A stretch of 64,000 bases of DNA from an uncultured Pelagimonas sp. (GTDB taxonomy: Bacteria; Pseudomonadota; Alphaproteobacteria; Rhodobacterales; Rhodobacteraceae). Position numbers and translations under genes: made by a program. The stretch covers positions 1 through 64,000 of the forward strand of contig NZ_CANMKO010000016.1 of the NCBI RefSeq assembly GCF_947498515.1, given 5' to 3'. The notes below the pieces were generated by a model. That model ran no database searches, had not been told where the DNA came from, and worked only from the letters and a program-made list of their open reading frames with translations. Below are positions 1 to 8,903 of the stretch, one piece after another (the stretch's first letter is position 1; every line of letters starts with the position of its first letter).

Positions 1-95
1 GAGATCGGGTTGGCACCGCCAATCGCGATGCCGCCAACCATCACGGTTTTGGTCTGGGTGGCTTTGGTCTCGGTGACATCCATGGTGACGGGCAT
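1..95 (-). CDS. kdsA: Probable Kdo-8-phosphate synthase (KdsA), N-terminal fragment
   Basis: Only the first 31 codons are inside the window; the gene runs off its left edge. The start ATG lies 2 nt after the kdsB stop, with an AAAGGATC ribosome binding site overlapping the end of kdsB; a second in-frame ATG at position 83 is possible. The visible residues include KTVMVGGIAIGGANP, which fits the short beta-hairpin that precedes the barrel in Kdo-8-phosphate synthases (condensation of PEP with arabinose-5-phosphate). The catalytic part is not visible, so the call rests on this short match and on the adjacent kdsB and kdsD, which would complete the CMP-Kdo pathway. An unrelated enzyme with a similar N-terminus cannot be excluded. 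Confidence 0.5.
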   Translation of the reverse strand, partial: MPVTMDVTETKATQTKTVMVGGIAIGGANPI

Positions 96-97
96 GA

Positions 98-889
98 TTA
101 CAGATCCTTTAGGACAGAGTTGATGCGGGCGACGTCTTCGGGGTTGTTGAGTTCCCAAAACACCCGGCCCCGGCCCTCGACCTGCACACAGGCGATGGTG
201 GTGTCATTCACAAGAAAGCGCAGCTGTTCGAGGCCTTCCAGCGTTTCAAGCTCTGAGACCGGCCAGCTCGTATAAGCGCGCAGGGCCTCGGGGCGATAGG
301 CATAGACGCCGACATGGTGATAGACCGGGATGTTTTCGTCCGGCACCTTGTCGGGGTCGATAAAGGGCAGCACCTCTTTGGAGAAATAGAGCGCGTGGCC
401 CTTGGCGTTGAACACCGCCGTGGTGCCACCAACGCGGCCCTCTTTGCGATCCTCAACGAAATGGCCATAGGTCAGCGGATCACATTGCAACACCGGCGTG
501 GCGACCTGTGCCTCTGGGTCGCGTTTCATCGCGGCGATCAGGTCTTCGACAAACCATTCCGGGGTCAGGGGCGCATCGCCTTGTAGGTTCACCACAAGAT
601 CGGCCTCAATGGCACCGTTGGCCAAGGCCTCGGCACAGCGCGCCGTGCCATTCTCGGCCTCGGGGCTGGTCATGATCACCGAGGCGCCAAAACCGATGGC
701 ATGATCGCGGATACGATCATCATCGGTGACGACATGAACCTCATCGACACCAGACACCCGGTTGGCCGCCTCCCAGCTCATCTCGATCAGCGATTTCTTG
801 TCGCCCGATGGCAGGGTCAGCTCGGCCAAGGGTTTGCCGGGATAACGGGTCGAGGCATAGCGCGCCGGGATCAGAATAACGGTTTTCAT
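98..889 (-). CDS. kdsB: 3-deoxy-manno-octulosonate cytidylyltransferase (CMP-Kdo synthetase)
   Basis: This cytoplasmic enzyme activates Kdo with CTP to give CMP-Kdo, the donor for Kdo transferases of lipopolysaccharide or capsule linkers. The 263-residue product is the usual family length and opens with the nucleotide-binding signature IPARYASTRYPGKPL (from residue 7). The conserved NLQGD segment follows. It is the penultimate gene visible in the minus-strand block, between kdsD and the probable kdsA, so the three Kdo-supply genes are contiguous. Because a lipopolysaccharide copy is normally chromosomal, this set may be a dedicated supply for a Kdo-containing exported polymer (inference). Confidence 0.95.
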   Translation of the reverse strand: MKTVILIPARYASTRYPGKPLAELTLPSGDKKSLIEMSWEAANRVSGVDEVHVVTDDDRIRDHAIGFGASVIMTSPEAENGTARCAEALANGAIEADLVVNLQGDAPLTPEWFVEDLIAAMKRDPEAQVATPVLQCDPLTYGHFVEDRKEGRVGGTTAVFNAKGHALYFSKEVLPFIDPDKVPDENIPVYHHVGVYAYRPEALRAYTSWPVSELETLEGLEQLRFLVNDTTIACVQVEGRGRVFWELNNPEDVARINSVLKDL

Positions 890-946
890 AAGGGGTCGTC
901 CTTTGGAAGGCTCCGGTCAGGCCACAGCGGTTTGGGACGCTGCAGG

Positions 947-1909
947 TTAAGACACGCCGGCACGCAACAGGTCATGCATATGTAGAATGCCAACGGGGCG
1001 CTGATCACCATCAACCACCGCAAGCACGTTGATCTTGCGCGCGTTCATAGTCGATAGCGCTTCGGCGGCAAAGCCATCGGGTGACACGGTCAGCGGTGTG
1101 CCGCTGGCGATGTCGGCGGCCGATTTGCTTAGCAAGCCATCCATATGGCGGCGCAAATCCCCGTCGGTGATAATTCCCGATAGCTGTGCGTCTTGCATAA
1201 CCAAGGCCGTACCCAAGCCCCGCGAAGTCATGACCAAAAGCACATCCTGCATCGGCGTCTTTTGATCCACGAGCGGCAAATCATCGGCACCGTGCATAAG
1301 GTCGCCCACCGTCGCCAGCTGCATCCCCAGCTTGCCACCGGGGTGGAAGTCTTTGAAATGATCGGCGGTAAAGCCGCGCTGCTCCATCAAGGCCACGGCA
1401 ATCGCATCGCCAAGCGCCAGGGTCATGGTGGTCGAGGTGGTCGGTGCCATGCCGATCGAACAGGCCTCTTCGGCCTTGGGGATCAGCAATTGATAGGTCG
1501 AGGCGCGCATCAGCACGCTATCGGGGTTTGACGAAATCCCGGCAATCGGAATGGCAAAGCGCTTGCAATAGCCCACCAGATCTTGGAGTTCGCGGGTCTG
1601 GCCGGAATTGGAAATCACGATACAGATGTCACCGGGCACAATCATGCCAAGGTCGCCATGGCTCGCCTCAGTCGCATGCACAAAGAGCGACGGGGTGCCG
1701 GTGCTGGCCAAGGTTGCGCTGATCTTGGAGCCGATATGCGCCGATTTGCCGATGCCCGAAATAATCAGGCGCCCCGAGCTGGCCAAAACAGCCTCGATAA
1801 AGGGGGTGAAATCAACCGGAAGCTCGGATGCGAGCTGTGCAAGCCCACGTATTTCCACATCCAAAACCCGTCGCGCCGCAGCATCAATACCCGTCAGCTT
1901 ATCCTCCAT
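947..1909 (-). CDS. kdsD: Arabinose-5-phosphate isomerase (KdsD/KpsF family)
   Basis: It interconverts ribulose-5-phosphate and arabinose-5-phosphate, the first step of Kdo synthesis. The 320-residue product has an N-terminal SIS domain with GIGKS at residues 52-56 and the HATEASHGDLG segment near 78-88, then two C-terminal CBS domains (about residues 200-320). A longer reading from 1945 exists, but the ATG at 1909 has a GAGGTG ribosome binding site 6 nt upstream and is preferred. The gene precedes kdsB and probable kdsA on the same strand. The name KpsF is used when the enzyme sits in capsule clusters; function is the same. Confidence 0.93.
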   Translation of the reverse strand: MEDKLTGIDAAARRVLDVEIRGLAQLASELPVDFTPFIEAVLASSGRLIISGIGKSAHIGSKISATLASTGTPSLFVHATEASHGDLGMIVPGDICIVISNSGQTRELQDLVGYCKRFAIPIAGISSNPDSVLMRASTYQLLIPKAEEACSIGMAPTTSTTMTLALGDAIAVALMEQRGFTADHFKDFHPGGKLGMQLATVGDLMHGADDLPLVDQKTPMQDVLLVMTSRGLGTALVMQDAQLSGIITDGDLRRHMDGLLSKSAADIASGTPLTVSPDGFAAEALSTMNARKINVLAVVDGDQRPVGILHMHDLLRAGVS

Positions 1910-2060
1910 ATCGACCACCTCAGTGCTACATGTCCAAGGGCCCAAAACACGCCCTAAGCCCGCTGATTAACGAACCACAACTCGACCAGCAAGCGTGCTC
2001 TGGATGTTTCCCGTGGTGTTCCAGTTTTGGCAGAGACACAACATCCGGTCAAAACGGATC

Positions 2061-2840
2061 TCAGCCTTTGGCCTGAGCCTCGATCTCAGGTGGCATGGTG
2101 GAATAGGCATATCCGGCCCTAGCCTCGATCTCTGAATCGAGAGCCTCCAACACAAAGGCATGATCCTGTGGGGTGAACTGCGCCGCCTCTTTGCGTTTGG
2201 CGTGATTCAAGTCCGGCATATCCCAAGCGAAATGTTTTTGAGGGACCGAAACCTGTTCAGGGAGGTCCTGCCCACAATGTTGCGCAACGCGTTGTAGCAA
2301 CGGCCGCGGGTCTGCGATGATATCATCAAGCTTGAAATGGCAGGCTTGGATTTGACGATCTTGCAAAGACAGATGCGCGTGCAGCTTTAGCGCCCGCAGC
2401 TCGGTAATGTTCTTAAGACAGCGCCCCTCAATCGGATGGCGATCAAGTTGCAATGTCTGACCGATCCGAGGATCCCGACTTCCCATGCTGAAACTGTAAT
2501 GCAGGTCAATCTCACAGTCCCACTGTGCCCTGATAAATTCGGGAAAAGACAGATGGGGCAGCGGCGGCTTGGCATGATAGGGACGGACATACATGCTCTT
2601 GATCCAAGAAAACGCATCCCGGCTGACGGCTACATATAAAACTGTGTCCCGACAGGCGGTAAAGGTTGGAAAGCCGTGTTTCCAACCATATGATTTTGAC
2701 CGCTTGATATCGAAATTACTCTGGATCAGGGCGTCAACAAAGTTGGTGCCAGAGCAGCGCTCTCCGATGACTTGATACCGGATGCCACGCTCCTGCGTTG
2801 CGTTAAGGTAACGGTTATAAATCAACGACTTGATATTCAT
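2061..2840 (-). CDS. Sulfotransferase-like protein (P-loop family), weakly recognised
   Basis: This 259-residue protein has no signal peptide or membrane segment. Near residue 25 it carries VIGERCSGTNFVDAL, which resembles the 5'-phosphosulfate-binding loop of PAPS-dependent sulfotransferases. A later VSRDAFSWIKSM resembles the 3'-phosphate-binding segment (R..S pattern). The family is known to transfer sulfate from PAPS to carbohydrates or other acceptors, which fits three clearer sulfotransferase genes in the window. The similarity is confined to these two short segments, so the substrate and even the reaction are inferred. It lies between the UDP-xylose synthase gene and kdsD on the same strand, with about 55 and 150 nt gaps. 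Confidence 0.5.
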   Translation of the reverse strand: MNIKSLIYNRYLNATQERGIRYQVIGERCSGTNFVDALIQSNFDIKRSKSYGWKHGFPTFTACRDTVLYVAVSRDAFSWIKSMYVRPYHAKPPLPHLSFPEFIRAQWDCEIDLHYSFSMGSRDPRIGQTLQLDRHPIEGRCLKNITELRALKLHAHLSLQDRQIQACHFKLDDIIADPRPLLQRVAQHCGQDLPEQVSVPQKHFAWDMPDLNHAKRKEAAQFTPQDHAFVLEALDSEIEARAGYAYSTMPPEIEAQAKG

Positions 2841-2895
2841 GCCCTAAGCCCCAGCAAAAGTTTTCATGCACAGATGTTGCACGTGCGGTCCGCGT

Positions 2896-3867
2896 TTAAT
2901 CGGTCACCAGTTCCGGCAGTAATTTCTGGAAATATGCAATGGTGCGCGCCAACCCGTCCTCTAGCGTGATTGTCGGTTCCCACTCTAGAATTTGGCGCGC
3001 CTGCGTGATGTCGGGTTGGCGTTGTTTGGGGTCATCGGCCGGCAGCGGGTGTTGCACCAATTGTGATGTGGCCCCGGTCATGGCAATGGTCTTTTCGGCC
3101 AGTTCGCGAATGGTGAATTCACCGGGATTGCCGAGATTGATGGGGCCAGTGACATCCGTGTCGGTGTCCATCAGGCGGATGAAACCATCGACCAGATCAT
3201 CAACATAGCAAAAAGAGCGCGTCTGCTGACCGTCACCATAGATGGTGATCGGCTGCCCCTGGAGGGCTTGAACCACAAAGTTTGACACAACCCGGCCATC
3301 GGCATGGTGCATGCGGGGACCGTAAGTGTTGAAAATCCGCGCTACTTTGATCTGCAAATCATGTTGGCGGTAGTAATCGAAAAACAGGGTTTCGGCACAG
3401 CGCTTCCCTTCGTCGTAACACGAGCGCGGGCCAATAGGGTTCACATTGCCCCAATAGCTTTCGGGCTGGGGGTGGACATGTGGGTCGCCATAAACTTCTG
3501 ATGTGGATGCCTGAAAAATCTTGCAGCGCAGACGTTTGGCTAAGCCCAGCATGTTGATTGCCCCATGCACCGATGTCTTGGTCGTGGCCACCGGGTCGTG
3601 TTGGTAATGCACCGGAGAAGCTGGGCAGGCGAGATTATAGATCTCATCGACTTCGACATAGAGCGGAAAAGTCACGTCATGGCGCATGAACTCAAAGCGC
3701 GGATGGCTGTGCAAATGTTCGATATTGCGCTTCGTGCCGGTAAAGAGATTGTCGGCACAGATCACCTCGTGCCCCTGTTCGAGTAGGCGGTCGGTGAGAT
3801 GCGAGCCGATGAATCCGGCTCCACCGGTGATGAGAATGCGTTTACGGGAATCGTAGAGACGGGCCAT
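2896..3867 (-). CDS. uxs: UDP-glucuronate decarboxylase (UDP-xylose synthase)
   Basis: It is an NAD-dependent short-chain dehydrogenase/epimerase-type enzyme of 323 residues that converts UDP-glucuronate to UDP-xylose. The Rossmann motif GGAGFIG is at residues 15-21, the active-site TSEVYGDP around 122-129 (the glutamate is typical of UXS enzymes), and the catalytic pair Tyr151/Lys155 lies in [15 protein letters not shown] near residue 38 and the C-terminal [10 protein letters not shown] segment also fit the subfamily. It supplies a pentose donor for the glycosyltransferases upstream. No UDP-glucose dehydrogenase is visible in the window, so UDP-GlcA must come from elsewhere. Confidence 0.93.
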   Translation of the reverse strand: MARLYDSRKRILITGGAGFIGSHLTDRLLEQGHEVICADNLFTGTKRNIEHLHSHPRFEFMRHDVTFPLYVEVDEIYNLACPASPVHYQHDPVATTKTSVHGAINMLGLAKRLRCKIFQASTSEVYGDPHVHPQPESYWGNVNPIGPRSCYDEGKRCAETLFFDYYRQHDLQIKVARIFNTYGPRMHHADGRVVSNFVVQALQGQPITIYGDGQQTRSFCYVDDLVDGFIRLMDTDTDVTGPINLGNPGEFTIRELAEKTIAMTGATSQLVQHPLPADDPKQRQPDITQARQILEWEPTITLEDGLARTIAYFQKLLPELVTD

Positions 3868-3918
3868 GGAATACTCTTGGTGTTGGGTGAATGTGAAATA
3901 AGGAAACGGTGTTCAGGT

Positions 3919-4930
3919 TTAGGGCTTGGACGCAAGGGGGCGCTTTGACATCTGGCGGGACAAGTGGATCGCCGGGCACTCGACAAGTCGCCAGAACACC
4001 GCGGCCGCTGCGAGGCTCAGAAGCAGCCCCACACAGGACATGGAGAACTCGGCCCAGGTCGTTTCAGGCAGAAACCGTCGAGACAGGTTAACAACACGCC
4101 CACCAATGGGCAAATGCAGCAGATAGATCGAATAGGACAAACTGCCCAGCCAGAAGAACGGCCTCCACCCCGACCCCTCCAGGCGGACATGCGCCGTTGC
4201 CAAGATCACCAGAGCAGTGACACTTCCGGCAGCCGCTTCAAGGGGTTTGCCCAAGATTGCTAGGCTGCCTCCGGCAAGGATCATCGACATTGCCAGCACC
4301 CAGAGTGGGTCTTTCAGGGCGATGCGCCGAAAAACGGCAATGCCGATCGGGAACAGCAGGCTAAGCGGGGGCAACATCCCGACAAGGCAGAGACCAGAAA
4401 CCGCCCCAACAGCCAGCAACCAACGCCAGACTGCCGCATGGGAAAAGACCGGAAAGAAGGCCGCAGCAAGAAGGTAGAATACAAACTCATAGGCCAGTGT
4501 CCAATAGACTGGCTGCAACCAGGCAAAAGGCGTCAATGGGATGACATAGCCGACATGAGACAGGATTTGCCAAAAGCTCCAGTCCGGGGGGGCACCCGCA
4601 AACCCTGGAGCCAAGGCCGAAAGCTCCCACAGAATGACCACCAAGAGAATGCTAAGCAGGTATGGCGGCTCGAGGCGAACAAGCCTTCGCATCATATATT
4701 CGGGGAAATCCGACAAAGAGAAGCGCTCATAGCTTTGCAGGATCGACAACGGAATAACGAAACCCGAAATCACGAAGAAAATCTCGACACCAAGCCATCC
4801 ATAGGCACCGCTAGCGCACCCAATTATCGCCATGCCCATTGGTCAGATGGTACCAGGCCACAGATATGGCCGCGAGGCCGCGCAGAATTTCAACGCTTTC
4901 AATTCTGGTCGAAGCTGAAGTATCTGTCAT
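3919..4930 (-). pseudogene. Acyltransferase family 3 membrane protein, frameshifted
   Basis: Two overlapping frames together encode one acyltransferase-3 protein of about 335 residues. The first begins at ATG 4930 (MTDTSASTRIESVEILRG, then the WYHL histidine motif) and stops at TAG 4811-4813. The second continues from about position 4812 with SGAYGWLGVEIFFVISGF and the remaining membrane helices to 3919. A single extra T within the TAGC at about 4810-4813 (plus strand sense gcta) would account for the break. Such enzymes O-acylate exopolysaccharide sugars at the inner membrane. Either the gene is inactivated or there is a sequencing error. Its start is divergent from the acetyltransferase gene at 4975, 44 nt away. 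Confidence 0.75.
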
Positions 4931-4974
4931 GGGGTGCACTCCAAGGAGGCGACAGCCCGGAAAGGGACAGCAGC

Positions 4975-5466
4975 ATGCAAGAAAAACCCATCGCCAAGCT
5001 TGACCTCGCAGCCTTCCAGAAACCGGATATTCCGGGATATCCGGGGCTTTTTGTTCGGGTGTCGTGGTATTTGCTGAATGCAATTATCTTGCGGAGTGGG
5101 GTTCTGGGACTGCTGCCTTCGCGGACCAAGGTCGCGCTGCTGCGGCTCTACGGAGCCAAACTGGGGCAGGGGGTGGTAATCAAACCCCGCGTCGATATTA
5201 AATCGCCCTGGTTCCTTGAGGTAGGCGATCATGTTTGGATTGGCGAAAAGGTTTGGATCGACAACCACACCACCGTGCGCATCGGATCGAACAGTTGCCT
5301 TAGTCAGGGGGCTTATCTGTTCACGGGCAATCACGACTGGACGGACCCTCAATTCGCCTTTTTCTGCAAGCCGATTGAGATCGGTGAGGGGGTCTGGATC
5401 ACCGCATTTGCCAAAGTTCCGCCGGGCAGTTGCATTTCCAATCATGTCGCGGTGATGACGGGCTGA
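4975..5466 (+). CDS. WcaF-type hexapeptide O-acetyltransferase, C-terminally truncated
   Basis: This is the only plus-strand gene in the left 27 kb. Reading from ATG 4975 gives 163 residues with the WcaF pattern: LRLYGAKLGQGVVIKP, then VGDHVWIGEKVWIDN and the catalytic-loop LFTGNHDW, followed by hexapeptide repeats. Family members use acetyl-CoA to acetylate colanic-acid-like polymers. The reading ends at VAVMTG, about 25 residues before the usual C-terminus (the segment ending in a GNPA motif), and abuts the convergent GT4 gene with a 3-nt gap. A longer frame open upstream to 4438 overlaps the acyltransferase and is not credible. The protein may be non-functional. Confidence 0.65.
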   Translation: MQEKPIAKLDLAAFQKPDIPGYPGLFVRVSWYLLNAIILRSGVLGLLPSRTKVALLRLYGAKLGQGVVIKPRVDIKSPWFLEVGDHVWIGEKVWIDNHTTVRIGSNSCLSQGAYLFTGNHDWTDPQFAFFCKPIEIGEGVWITAFAKVPPGSCISNHVAVMTG

Positions 5467-5469
5467 CAT

Positions 5470-6615
5470 TTAGTCTTGAACCTCGTCATAAAGCGCATGG
5501 GTGCGGGTCGCCGAGATTGACCAATCAAAGGCGCGTTCAGCAAGGGCGCGGGCGGCGCGGCCCGCTTTGGCTTGTTGGGCTGGATCGGCAAACCACATGC
5601 GGCATCCCTTGGCCAGATCGGCCTCCAAATCCTCTTCGTTTAGAACGGCCCCGGCCCCGGCCTCGGTGACTTCGCGCCAAATATTGACCTTGCGGGTGAC
5701 CAATGCAGGAACCCCTGCATGCAGAGCTTCGGCCAAAGCGATGGCAAAGTTTTCCTGTCTGGAGGGCAAGACAAAAACCTGCGCCGCCGCCATGGCTTGC
5801 CATTTGTCACGCCCTGACAAAAATCCTAGGAACCGCACATGTTCACTTAGGCCTCGCTGGGCCACCAATGCCCGGAGCTCAGCTTCTTCTGGGCCCGATC
5901 CCACGACCATCAGGCAGGCCTTGGGGCAGTCGTGGCGCAGGTGGTCCATCGCCTTGATCGCCGCCTCAGGGCGTTTTTTACCGTGTAAGCGACCCAAGAA
6001 AATCGCGAGGGATCGGTCGGCAAGATCGGGATAGCGCTGTGCAAATTCGCTGCGCAGGATCTCTGGTGCGCTCGGAGGTGCATCGGCCCCCAATGCAATA
6101 ACCGCAGAAGGCAGGGGCCCCGTCACAGGTTCAGCCAAGCGACGTTCATCCTCGGCGGTAAAAAGCATCCGCGCCGCGCCGCGCAATGTGGCCCGTTCGA
6201 TCAACGCAAGATAAAGCCGTTTCTTTAAGGCTTTTTGCCCGACCGAGTAGGGATCAAGCATCCCATGCGGTGATAAAATATAGGGCACGCGATGCCGCCG
6301 GGCCATCCGGGCGGCCTGGGCCACCAGAGGTGACCACATGGTATGCAGATGCACGACATCAGCCTTAGACACCGCCTCTTCGACTTGGGCTTTACCTTGG
6401 CCGGTAAGCGCCGCACGTTGCGTGGGCAAGATGACAGCCTCGGGCCATTTCTGAGAGAGGGCGGCCCCGTTGTCGGAGGTAAAGGCGGCGCTGGTCAGGA
6501 TATCGGCACGATAATTATTGGCCGCGGCACCGGCGATCAGTTGCTCAACCACCACCGGAGGACCCCCTGCGGTGGCATCCATGTAGGGAGAGACATGGAG
6601 AACGCGTCTCGTCAT
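5470..6615 (-). CDS. Glycosyltransferase family 4
   Basis: The 381-residue GT-B fold protein begins MTRRVLHVSPYMDATAGGPP, a typical GT4 N-terminal strand with a glycine-rich loop. VHLHTMWSPL and the acceptor-side histidine segment are followed by the C-terminal donor domain. There AIFLGRLHGKKRPE opens the nucleotide site and SRQENFAIALAEALHAG carries the E-x7-E motif that contacts the nucleotide sugar. GT4 enzymes retain the anomeric configuration; the sugar cannot be told from sequence. Its ATG overlaps the TGA of the preceding gene (ATGA), so the two are translationally coupled. It is the last glycosyltransferase gene of the long minus-strand block. Confidence 0.88.
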   Translation of the reverse strand: MTRRVLHVSPYMDATAGGPPVVVEQLIAGAAANNYRADILTSAAFTSDNGAALSQKWPEAVILPTQRAALTGQGKAQVEEAVSKADVVHLHTMWSPLVAQAARMARRHRVPYILSPHGMLDPYSVGQKALKKRLYLALIERATLRGAARMLFTAEDERRLAEPVTGPLPSAVIALGADAPPSAPEILRSEFAQRYPDLADRSLAIFLGRLHGKKRPEAAIKAMDHLRHDCPKACLMVVGSGPEEAELRALVAQRGLSEHVRFLGFLSGRDKWQAMAAAQVFVLPSRQENFAIALAEALHAGVPALVTRKVNIWREVTEAGAGAVLNEEDLEADLAKGCRMWFADPAQQAKAGRAARALAERAFDWSISATRTHALYDEVQD

Positions 6616-7778
6616 GTTGTCACCTTGCGTTCAATGGCCTGCTGATAAATCCGAGCTGTTCCGGTTGCCATGGCATCGGTGCTAAACTGTGCAAGGGCGC
6701 GGGCCTGTGCCTTTTGCCCCATGCTGGCCCGCAGGTCGGGGTTTTCCAAAAGCGTCGTCAGCGCCGCTTTCCAATCCTCTGATCCGGAACATAAAAATCC
6801 ACTTTCACCCGGTGTCACCGCTTCGGCAATGCCATCAGCCCGAGTTGCCACCACAGGCAGCCCGGCATGCATCGCCTCAAGCAGGGCCAGCGGCAATCCT
6901 TCGAAGACAGAGGGCATTGCAAAAACATCCAGCCCCGCCAACCGCAGGGCGGCATCAGTGCGCCAGCCATCAATGGTGAGGGGCATCCAATCCCGGTGCG
7001 CGCGCGCATGGTTCTCAAGCTCTGTCCGCAAGGATCCATCGCCAATCCAGACCAGCCGCACAGGGTGTTCCGGCCCCACTGTTGCAAGATGATCGACCAA
7101 AGCCAACGGGGCCTTTTGTGCTTCGATCCTGCCCACGGCCCCCACCGCAATCTCATGGTCTTTGAGGTCCCAATCGGCCCGCGCCTGCGCCCGCGCCGCC
7201 GCCAATGCCGCGCGATCTGGGGTCGGAACCCCATTCAATACCGTATGGACCCGTGCCTGTGGAAACCGCGTGGCAAGCTGTGCTTTGGAGGTTGCGCTCA
7301 CCGCTATGTAATCCCCACCCGCACGGGCCAGCACCCGCGCGCTTGCCCAATCGCGGCCCGCGCCAAACCGGGCCCCAAGGGCCGCGGCGGAATGACCGAC
7401 ATGGATGGTCGACACCCAAGCCCGCCCGCTTGCCGCCGCCGCCAGCACCAAATCAAGCCCATCTTCGGCAACCTGCTGGTTCACATGGAGCACATCAACA
7501 TCAAGCCCGGCGAAAAGCGTGGCCAGTTGGCCCTGTTGGCGTCTATCCAGCCACGCGCCCAAGCCCCGCAGCCTGCGGTCATAGGTGGTGTGAAAGGCAA
7601 ACCGGTGCACCGATGCGTTCTCTGTTAGGCTGTCCGCCAACTCGTCCATGCGCGGGGCGTCGGGCACCAATGCGACAACCTCATGCCCGGCTGCGGCCAA
7701 GCCCTGTGCCAAAAAGCGCAGATAGATTTCGCCGCCTCCACGTGACCCTGACCCCGAAGAAATCAGTGCGATTTTCAT
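6612..7778 (-). CDS. Glycosyltransferase family 4
   Basis: The start is placed at ATG 7778 (MKIALISSGSGSRGGGEIYL), which overlaps the stop of the gene upstream by ATGA; an upstream open frame to 7850 is ignored. The 388-residue protein has the GT4 layout: an N-terminal domain with the glycine-rich GSRGGGE loop and DVLHVNQQ, then a donor-binding domain with AVGAVGRIEAQKAP and the E-x7-E motif in SVFEGLPLALLEAMHAG. It transfers a sugar in the assembly of the block A polymer (family knowledge); linkage is unknown. Together with its two neighbours it forms a run of three overlapping GT4 genes. Confidence 0.88.
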   Translation of the reverse strand: MKIALISSGSGSRGGGEIYLRFLAQGLAAAGHEVVALVPDAPRMDELADSLTENASVHRFAFHTTYDRRLRGLGAWLDRRQQGQLATLFAGLDVDVLHVNQQVAEDGLDLVLAAAASGRAWVSTIHVGHSAAALGARFGAGRDWASARVLARAGGDYIAVSATSKAQLATRFPQARVHTVLNGVPTPDRAALAAARAQARADWDLKDHEIAVGAVGRIEAQKAPLALVDHLATVGPEHPVRLVWIGDGSLRTELENHARAHRDWMPLTIDGWRTDAALRLAGLDVFAMPSVFEGLPLALLEAMHAGLPVVATRADGIAEAVTPGESGFLCSGSEDWKAALTTLLENPDLRASMGQKAQARALAQFSTDAMATGTARIYQQAIERKVTT

Positions 7779-8884
7779 GCGCCAAACGCCTTGGGGGACA
7801 CCGTGCGGACGGTCTCTATCCAACGGCGGGCCCCTTCTGTGACATCCCAATGATCCGCCATCGACGCGGATGTCTCTGCCATGGATTGGCGCAGCGCATC
7901 ATCGCCAGCGATGCGATCCAATACGGTGGCAAGGGCGGCGGCGTCCCCGGCTGGGGTGATATAGCCATTTCGTCCCTCTCGGACCAAATCCGGACCAGAC
8001 CCCACCGCATCCGTGGTCAAAATTGGCAAACCGGCCCCGATCGCTTCGTTGACCACAACCCCCCAACCGTCATGCCGGCTCGGTAGGCAAAACACATCCG
8101 CCGCGGCAAACACGTCTGGCAAATCGGCGGGGTCTTTGTGCCCCTGAAAGATAACCCGCTCCCGCAAATCGGCGGGCACGCTTTGTTCATAGCGTTCCTG
8201 TTCCGGGCCGCTTCCCAAGGTCAGAATGCGCAACTTGGGGTGTTTGCGGGCCACCTTGTCAAAGGCTTCGATCAGCACATCCAACCCTTTGCGCGGGATC
8301 ATCTGGCCACTAAAGAGCACGTCTATCGTGTCTTTCGGCTTGGCCTTGTTGCGCGCAGCTTGGAACCGCGACAAATCGCAGAAATAGGGAATGTTAAAGA
8401 CCGGCACGTCTGGGAACAGGTTCTCATAGGCGTTGACCGCGACACTGCCCATTCCGGCAATGGCGCTGGCTTTGGCAATCGGTGCCTGAAGCTGTTTGCG
8501 GATTAGGCTGCCAATGGGGCCTCGTTGTGAAAATCCGGGCACTTCGCCCCAAAACATCCAAGGCGATTTGCGCCATGATAGACGCCGCATGGCCAGTTGA
8601 GCCGTCAGCGCCGAATAATCGCTGATCACGGTCAAATCTGGTTGGACCTGATCGATGGCGGCCATGATGGAGGGGTTCCAATGCGCCGACGGCCCGAGTT
8701 TCATCACGGTGCGGCCATCGAGAATGGTTTCAAACGGCATCAGATCCGGCCGTTTCCATTCTCGGTCATGGGCTCCGGCTGTGAAATAGAAAACACTCAA
8801 ATCCACCTCGCCGGTTTCAGCCAGCGCAGAAAACAATTGGCGTTGATAGGGGGATGGAATGACGGTGAGAAAAAGGAGTTTCAT
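7775..8884 (-). CDS. Glycosyltransferase family 4
   Basis: This 369-residue GT-B protein begins MKLLFLTVIPSPYQRQLFSA, with FWGEVPG and a donor domain that opens VLFSGQMIPRKGLDVLIEA. The E-x7-E region is SRHDGWGVVVNEAIGAG, where the first acid is Asp, as in a number of GT4 members. It sits 19 nt downstream of the GT-A-like gene at 8904-9851 and overlaps the next GT4 gene by ATGA, which indicates cotranscription and coupled translation. The donor sugar cannot be inferred. Confidence 0.87.
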   Translation of the reverse strand: MKLLFLTVIPSPYQRQLFSALAETGEVDLSVFYFTAGAHDREWKRPDLMPFETILDGRTVMKLGPSAHWNPSIMAAIDQVQPDLTVISDYSALTAQLAMRRLSWRKSPWMFWGEVPGFSQRGPIGSLIRKQLQAPIAKASAIAGMGSVAVNAYENLFPDVPVFNIPYFCDLSRFQAARNKAKPKDTIDVLFSGQMIPRKGLDVLIEAFDKVARKHPKLRILTLGSGPEQERYEQSVPADLRERVIFQGHKDPADLPDVFAAADVFCLPSRHDGWGVVVNEAIGAGLPILTTDAVGSGPDLVREGRNGYITPAGDAAALATVLDRIAGDDALRQSMAETSASMADHWDVTEGARRWIETVRTVSPKAFGA

Positions 8885-8903
8885 AAGGATGCTCAGATTT
8901 TAT

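Noticed and set aside
7205-8086. 293-codon plus-strand frame opposite two GT4 genes
   Set aside because: Proline/arginine-rich antisense frame without any domain.
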